Shown in pieces: positions 57,991-64,000 of a DNA stretch of 64,000 nucleotides; within the stretch, counting starts at the first letter, position 1, and each line of letters starts with the position of its first letter. Under the pieces are notes generated by a model. The model was not told where the DNA came from and searched no databases. It was given only the letters and a program-made list of their open reading frames with translations. The stretch is from Enoplolaimus lenunculus. Taxonomy: Eukaryota; Nematoda; Enoplea; Enoplida; Thoracostomopsidae. Location: NCBI GenBank assembly GCA_030248215.1, contig JASANG010000625.1:85791-149790 (forward strand). Reading direction: 5' to 3'. Made by a program: the position numbers and the translations under genes.

Positions 57991-58638
57991 CTGCGCTTTG
58001 AAATTCTTCACCCACAGGTATACCCAAGTCAAACTACGTATACCCGTGGGGTGCGTGCAACTCTGCACCCAGTTTACCTTTACATTAAAATCGAATCGTT
58101 TCTCCAGCGATGACACTGCTTCAACACCGTCTGTCTCGGCAACACAAACGCCTGTCTCTCGGCCATGTAGGGTCTCCACATTCTGCCCAGCCTCGCTGCG
58201 TCGATTTCGGTCCAAAACCAGTAGCTGTTGTTCCGCTCCAGTCAAACTGTTCATAGGCCTGTTTCCAGTACTAAAACCACCCATTTCCCTATCCACCTCT
58301 CTAAGATTGCTTGCCCAGCTATCAGCTCCATCCGCCCCCAGTGAAGCCGAATCAGCTTTACCTCCATTAGTTGCACTCGTCTCTCGTACTCCTGAATCGA
58401 TCCCTAATACTCGAGCAACCTCAACGCTTCTCACCATGCCTGCCTCTAGATTTACCGTAGACGACCCACAAGATTCCAACACCGCACCCGGATCGGGACC
58501 TCTATCACAGCATTCGGCTCCGGACTTATCCGCTCGCTCTTCCAAGCTACTATTCACCGCCGTCGTACCACCGGTTTCGCTGACCTTGGACAAACTTTGT
58601 GAATCAATATAATTGTCCGGGTTACATTTTATTGACAT
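57991..58638 (-). CDS. Putative first coding exon of the same unrecognised gene (216 codons)
   Basis: The frame starts with ATG at 58638 and runs 216 codons to a strong donor (GCG CAG|GTAAAA) in phase 0. That phase fits a splice to the large exon that begins at 56948. The protein is hydrophilic, rich in Ser, Gly, Glu and Asp, and looks disordered (MSIKCNPDNYIDSQSL...). No domain is recognised. A second usable donor (AAG|GTAAAC) lies about 90 bases earlier. The opposite strand is also open here over a long stretch, but it starts inside a repeat and gives a Ser/Pro-rich shadow of this frame. The join to the large exon is inferred from phase and distance only. Confidence 0.42.
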
Positions 58639-58987
58639 ATGCGATCCAACCAGCTTCTACGCGTATTAAACAACTCTTTCGTTGATATTTACATCGGTTC
58701 AAAACCGATATGCAAATATTTGTTATTTTTTAGAAAATGTTTGTTTGTTTGTTTGTTTGTTGTTGATGTTACTGTGGCTGCTGTTTATAACCAATTTCCG
58801 AGTCATTTGGTCATATTGAAACCAGTTTCATTAATATTTGGTTTAACGTCACATATGGTATAGTAGGGCAAGCATACAGTAACAAACCTGAATAACCTGA
58901 AATTTTCAATAGTTCGTATTTAAATATATTACCGACCTCGTAGCCGGCGATAAAACGTCTATACTACAGGCAACGTTTGATAACAGG

Positions 58988-59512
58988 CACGTAGTGGCTC
59001 AAATAAGAGGGTAACATGGTAATAAAAGTCCGGGATCCCTTAGGATTGCGCTATGCTTTCCGAGCGCCGCCGAACGCCGCCAAATTGATTTTGCCTATAA
59101 TTTTGTTAGTACCGCATAGCGACGAGCGGCGACGTCTGGTACAGTAAAGTATAGCGCAACCTTTAGCTTTAACTTTAGATGTGGCGAAAAAGGTATGCGC
59201 TATACTTTATTGTGCCGTGTGCCAGGCGCCGAGATGCGTTGGGAACAAAAATATAAGCAAAATCTATTTGGTGGTGGGTGGTGGCGCGCGGTGGCGTGCA
59301 CCACCGTAAAGAATAAATAGGGCAACCCTTATTTTGAGTCTGAATCAATACGAGTCTTTCTATAATTAGACTCTAAAGTCTAAAATTACTAATTATTCCA
59401 TAAACGTCAATTGTAATAATTCGATTGCGTAAATGGCTTCTGAACCACGTAAAGTTCGGTACAGGATTTCATTGATTACTCCAAGTATAACGTTGCCCCC
59501 TATTCATAGCCA
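58988..59512. mobile_element. TA-type MITE broken by GC-rich hairpin elements
   Basis: GTAGTGGCTCAAATAAGAGG and CCCCTATTCATAGCCACATA are diverged ends. Two hairpin elements (59040-59165 and 59188-59335) are inserted. Confidence 0.55.
59040..59335. mobile_element. Two adjacent GC-rich hairpin elements
   Basis: TTGCGCTATGCTTTCCGAGC to GTATAGCGCAACCTTTA, then GTATGCGCTATACTTTATTG to ATAGGGCAACCC. Confidence 0.65.
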
Positions 59513-59519
59513 CATACTC

Positions 59520-59970
59520 AAGTAACGTATATATATTTGGAGAAACGAAATATATAAACACCAGAAACCTCCGGCCGAACCAATCCACTCAGGCATCACT
59601 CAACAACCAGCTTCACCAACAGAATGCTCTCAAACAGACTTTACCCAGCAGTCTACGCCCGGTTCCATACCTCACCCCACACACACAGCTGCAGAAGCAC
59701 GCGTTTCCACCCAGCCAGTCGCGGGACGCACTACTACAAGTCTCCCCAAGCCGTCGCTAAAAAATAACTCGATATACGTACACAAATATACAACCCAACC
59801 TACGTCCGTGTCTGTCTGTCTCGAACACACAAACACATAACGCGACAATTATTCAACGAAACAAAATTTTACCGTTGAAACATTCGTTATTTTTATGTAT
59901 TTGTGTCTATTTAACGCACACAATTATTTTTTTTTGAGTACTAAAACTATAAAAACATCATAGTTTTTAA
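59520..59970. other. Intergenic DNA, C-rich on the plus strand
   Basis: A plus frame of modest length (59600-59770, ...NRLYPAVYARFHTSPHTHS...) is protein-like but has no recognised product, start or splice support. Confidence 0.25.
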
Positions 59971-59974
59971 CAAT

Positions 59975-60262
59975 CGTATTGTCGTCCGGCGCCGTTCGTC
60001 GCCGCCGTCCGCCGTCGCAGTTTGTCGCCGCCGTCCGCCGTCGCGTTTGTCGCCGCCGTCCGCCGTCGCCGTTTGTCGCCGCCGTCCGCCGTCGCCGTTT
60101 GTCGCCGCCGTCCGCCGTCGCAGTTTGTCGCCGCCCTCCGCCGTCGCGTTTGTCGCCGCCGTCCGCCGTCGCCGTTTGTCGCCGCCGTCCGCCGTCGCCG
60201 TTTGTCGCCGCCGTCGTCGTTCGTCGTCCCCGTCCGTCGCCGTTCGTTGCCGACGTCCATTG
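59975..60262. repeat. GCCGCCGTCCGCCGTC minisatellite
   Basis: A unit of 24-27 bases (GTCGCCGCCGTCCGCCGTCG followed by CAGTTT or CCGTTT) is repeated about ten times. Frames on both strands are open as a by-product. The flanks carry GC-rich hairpin family phrases (GGCGCCGTTCGTCGCC, GTGACGAACGGCGAC). Confidence 0.9.
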
Positions 60263-60647
60263 ACGCTGCGGTATTGTACGCGCATTATTCGCGTACGTTA
60301 CCGAACAGTAACAGTGACGAACGGCGACACACAAGTATATTACCGCTACCCTAGCTCTGTAGGTAAAACCGGCGTTGTTTTTCCCCGGAATAAATTACAA
60401 CCGTAAAAAATAATCTTTTTTCTCTCATTTTTATGACAAAAGAATAAAAAATCCATTCTTTTTCTTAAAATTTTTCTTCTCGTTAATACCCTCTTGTACG
60501 CTGACAGGTGGCAACGTGACTGTATACTACAGTAGGAAACCAGAACTAAAGTTTATTAACATTTAATTGACAGGTTAGCAATGAAACATACCGATTGCTT
60601 GCAACCGATTTTGAACCTCGATTTTTTAAATGTCAATAAGGATTGCG

Positions 60648-60785
60648 GTATACTTTACGGAACCGGATGCCGGCGTGCGACACCTGGCGCCGGCAGACGG
60701 CGATGTGCGGCAATTTGTAAGAAAAGGTTTTACAACGCCGCTCGACGGCGTCCGGCGGCACGCGCCGAGTATAGCGCATCCCTAA
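60648..60785. mobile_element. GC-rich hairpin element
   Basis: ATTGCGGTATACTTTACGG to GAGTATAGCGCATCCC with inverted arms. Confidence 0.65.
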
Positions 60786-61091
60786 AACGTCACATGACCC
60801 TCAACTGGTTCCACGTTGCATACCGTGAAAGCTGCAGCATCTATCCTAGCACCGCGTGTGAAAATAAAATACCTCAATTAACATACCTATACTAAGTGAA
60901 ATAAATATTTTTTTTCAAAACCACATCAAAACCAGCGGCGTTAATAGGGTGGCCTGGGCCCCGGCCTTCCCACATCAAACCTCGTGCATTTTAGCAGCGG
61001 CGTAACAAGTTCCCCTCGCAAGCGAACTGAGCAAGAAGCCAGACGCAGTTTTAGTATTAAATCCAAAAACAAACTCTTCGTTTACGTGGAT

Positions 61092-61507
61092 TTAGTCCGA
61101 GATCCGATGTCCAGAATTGCCCTTGCATCCACAAATGTCCTTCACATCACAAATCCATCGGTTCATTTCGTTCCTGCCGTTACTGCCATATGCCATAAGC
61201 AGCGAAAATATTTCGCCAGCGAACCGATCCAGAAGCCAAGCGCATTTCCCGTATCGAAACTTGGTCAGGTTCCAGTAGCGCTTTGAAAATTGATGTTTTC
61301 CAACACCAGATCTCCACCTGGGGGTGGGTGGGGCACTAAACACACATCGAACCGTTACCACAATACCACTTCTACCCCCAGGCGACTTTGTTACCCTCGT
61401 ATATGCTAGATCTATTAGTACATACTCGTCCCTGACCGACTCGTCTCGTCCGCATACCGCAGCTGTTGTACAAAAAACACCACATCCACACGCCATCACA
61501 CATTGAA
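61092..61507 (-). other. Coding-like stretch, possible exon(s), unresolved
   Basis: The minus frame is open and has protein-like composition (KRYWNLTKFRYGKCAW...LMAYGSNGRNEMNRW) with many cysteines. Possible borders are AG|CGCTACTGG at about 61288, CAG|TTCAATG at about 61507 and a GTAGAAG donor at about 61380, but their phases do not chain. The plus strand is also open across 60984-61286. A possible short first exon (MAWDPQNRAGPKRCC...) lies at about 61890-61980 on the minus strand with a GTAAGG donor. I cannot tell which strand, if either, is coding. Confidence 0.2.
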
Positions 61508-62159
61508 CTGACAAAAAATACTCATTTTTCAACACAACGGACGAATTTAAAATATTTAAACTGCAAATATTTAAAAAAGAAAGTCGTTTTAAACAAACAC
61601 AGCCACAAATTTGTGTCTGTGTCTGCTGAACGTCTAAAAATTCAACAAAACTGGCCATAAACAAACAAACAAACAATCGGTGTCGCACCTTGTTTCAAGC
61701 TCAAACCGACGCAAGCTGTAGACAGGACGACGGGGTGAATAAAGCTAAAATTATGGCCCCATTGAAATTGAAATTTTTTGACAACAAAATAGACATTTAC
61801 ACCGGCTTTACACCAGCTGGATCGTTGAGTCCAAAAAGTTTTTCTTTGAATTTTTGAACGCTTAAAAAACGAAGCGATTCCGTCCCGAAAACAAATCCTT
61901 ACTTCGCCTCTGTGATCCAGTTGCAGCATCGCAGCAGACAACAACGCTTGGGACCGGCCCGATTTTGAGGGTCCCACGCCATCTGTGGGTATACATTTCA
62001 ATTTCGACAGACCTATCCCTCTCTGAATCCGTTTATATAAGTAAACATTTTGTAAAAACATCGTTCAAAAATTTGCCTACACAAACCGTACACAATTATC
62101 TTTTCTGTGTCTTCCAAACCCGCAGCTTTTACATGAATAACACTTGAACTTTTAACTCG

Positions 62160-63195
62160 AATTTAAGCCAAAACACAAACACATCAGCTCACCGGGTAAT
62201 TGTTATTCTTAATAAAAACAGCATAAACGTAGCCTCATTAAACATAACCCGTAATCCAAAACGATCGCGAAACACTCTTCGAATTCGTAATATCATTTAA
62301 TATAGCCGGGGTCGACCGGATACATAAAAATACCGGAACCGGATACGCTACAATATCCAATTCCGGCAGTTGCCGCAACCGGATATTTAAACAGTACTGC
62401 AATAAAAAAATTAAACTTCATCACAGTAATTTACTACTACTTGCTATAATATGATATAATTTCGCTTGTGCAAGAGTCTTAGTATCAACTGGGAAACAAA
62501 ATTTACAGCGAAAAATTACCATTTTTATCATCAAATAACAGTATAACTTGTGCTATTTGTGTCAGCAACAAACAAGCTTCAATGTAGACTACGGAAGGCG
62601 TAGCCGAGCCGGATGTTGATTTTTGCCATAGCCGGATATGCGGTTGTACCCTGCTCAGCTGTTCGTACAACGATGCCGAGAAAACAATTATATAATGCCT
62701 AAATCACACTCAACTCAAAAAACCTGGCTGAACTGAACTGGTGTCTAGAAAAGCTTGCGTCTCCACGGACTTTACCAAAAAACCAACACGTTTTCTACGT
62801 TCTATTGAACCTTAACTACCGTATTCCGGCATAGTATTCCCTTCTCTCCTAATGCTTTTTGTTTCTAAGTTTCATATTCATATATTGAAATTACTATAGC
62901 TTAATATTACACTTAAGCTTACGCTTCAAATTAAACTTTAGGCTCAAATGCCGATTAAATAGTTGCTATGCCTGGCCCTTTGCAAAAAAAAAAAAAGTCA
63001 GCGAAAATATACAAAAAAATGCCAAATTTCTCGCTCTTACTAATTCTAAGCATTTACGCAACTAAAATGTATAAAAGCCATAAAACAACTTATTTTTTTT
63101 TCAAAAAGCTTAAAATCTGTTGTTTACAGATTCGTTCATTCCTCCGTGAGCTTTGGCCCCCGGAGCGAATTGGGAAAAGGAGGCCGTTAGGTTGC
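62160..63195. other. Intergenic DNA with short GGGTGCAACC-type repeats
   Basis: Copies lie at about 62310-62400 and 62590-62660 (CCGGATATGCGGTTGTACCC). Otherwise nothing is supported. Confidence 0.4.
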
Positions 63196-63199
63196 CTGA

Positions 63200-63315
63200 A
63201 ATTTTTTTGGGCCTTAGAAAATTTTTAACCTTGCTTGTAACTCATTGAAAAACCCGCGGAACAAATGCCTCCTGAAAAATTATTTAGCAACGCGAGCTGG
63301 CTACGGTCTTGCGGA
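63200..63315 (+). repeat. AACCTTGCTTG repeat
   Basis: AAAATTTTTAACCTTGCTTG and AGCAACGCGAGCTGGCTACG match 14203-14360. Confidence 0.55.
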
Positions 63316-63542
63316 GCTTACACAACGGTATAGAACATCAAATTAGATTCGACAGAAAATAGTCTAACATTTAAAAACTCGAAATTTGACGGATTATACT
63401 GAATGAAATATAGCACGTGTTCGAGGTAGACGATATTTTTGTATTTCAACTAAATAACAACAACAAATAAATAACAAAATCAAATTACCACCACCACCAA
63501 ACAACAACAAGCAAACAACAAAACACATAATATACGTGTGTA

Positions 63543-64000
63543 ATGGTGGATCCAGATTTTCTTGCTGGTGAGATGACTTTTTGGAGCTATTCACCACAGC
63601 AGAGCCGGCGGTGGGGGATACAGCAGCCCTCTTCCGCCAAAATCCGCCGCTATACAGACATTACAATACATAGCAACAATGTGGACCGAACTGCAAGATG
63701 CTGGCAGTTGGTCTACCAACACATGATCGGATTACTTGCAGTTGGTATGAACATCCGCCTCCAGCGAACTCCCATACCGGCAGGCCCTGAGTTTATGCTC
63801 TCACATTAATCGCCAAGCTGCTACAACTGCCAATTCACTTGCTTCGATCCGTAATATTTAAAACTGTTGAGAAGACGTTGAGCAGAACCCATGTACATTT
63901 GTTCGGTCCGCTGTCTCAGTTTCCAACCCACCGCGCCACAAACCACTGCCGAATACTGGTCAAAACTACAAAAACTGGCCGACACCCACACCGTCCATCC
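63543..64000. other. Coding-like right edge, strand unresolved
   Basis: On the plus strand a frame from an ATG at 63543 runs 88 codons to 63809. A second plus frame from an ATG at 63891 stays open to the edge (...TTAEYWSKLQKLADTHTV). On the minus strand a frame enters from the edge and runs 59 codons to a TAG at about 63824 (...KLRQRTEQMYMGSAQRLL). The sequence is more GC-rich than its surroundings. A gene probably extends past the right border. Confidence 0.2.

Noticed and set aside
57614-58612. Long plus-strand frame (332 codons)
   Set aside because: It starts within a dispersed repeat and lies antisense to a minus frame with a clean ATG and donor; its Ser/Pro/Thr composition looks like a shadow.
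59924-60406. Arg/Pro/Thr-rich frames at 60 kb
   Set aside because: They are by-products of the GC-rich minisatellite.

Overview
The window is intron-rich, repeat-rich eukaryotic DNA, most likely from a nematode. The ferritin protein resembles Caenorhabditis FTN proteins along its whole length. There is a tandem set of the Sulfotransfer_2 type carbohydrate sulfotransferases that are expanded in nematodes. The hexamer TTAGGC, which is the nematode telomere repeat, is scattered through the window inside a mobile element. The heavy load of small elements would fit a large-genome nematode, but I cannot name the species.

Layout of genes. 557-2470 (+) holds the last two granulin exons of a progranulin-like gene. 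11142-14802 (+) is a complete four-exon H-type ferritin. 18158-21920, 26666-30303 and 32890-39689 (all -) are three tandem four-exon type II carbohydrate sulfotransferases (called A, B and C here), with identical intron positions and phases. 46554-50050 (+) is a complete five-exon GT49 glycosyltransferase related to B4GAT1/LARGE. 53556-58638 (-) holds a large cysteine-containing protein gene of unknown function, with heavy trinucleotide repeats and a 21-residue internal repeat. The right end (61-64 kb) has coding-like stretches I cannot resolve.

The sulfotransferases and the GT49 enzyme are all predicted Golgi enzymes of glycan synthesis. Nothing in the sequence shows that they are co-regulated.

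Most of the rest is non-autonomous DNA transposons. The dominant family (about 30 copies, roughly a twelfth of the window) has GGCC(C)ATGTA inverted ends, 8-bp target duplications and an interior of TTAGGC repeats. Other families are: a TTAA-flanked piggyBac-like MITE carrying a tRNA-like core; a TA-flanked hairpin MITE; a second TA-type MITE beginning CTGTAGTGACCCG; a tRNA-related SINE-like repeat; GC-rich hairpins beginning with a GCGCTATACTT-like motif; and a 1.16-kb inverted-repeat element whose interior is a TGGGACAG-type minisatellite. Many are nested, which gives relative ages.

The most unusual observations are the telomere-repeat MITE family, a roughly 290-bp exon-plus-intron tract that is about 98% identical between sulfotransferases A and B (a gene-conversion signature), and the microsatellite-laden gene at 53.5-58.6 kb.
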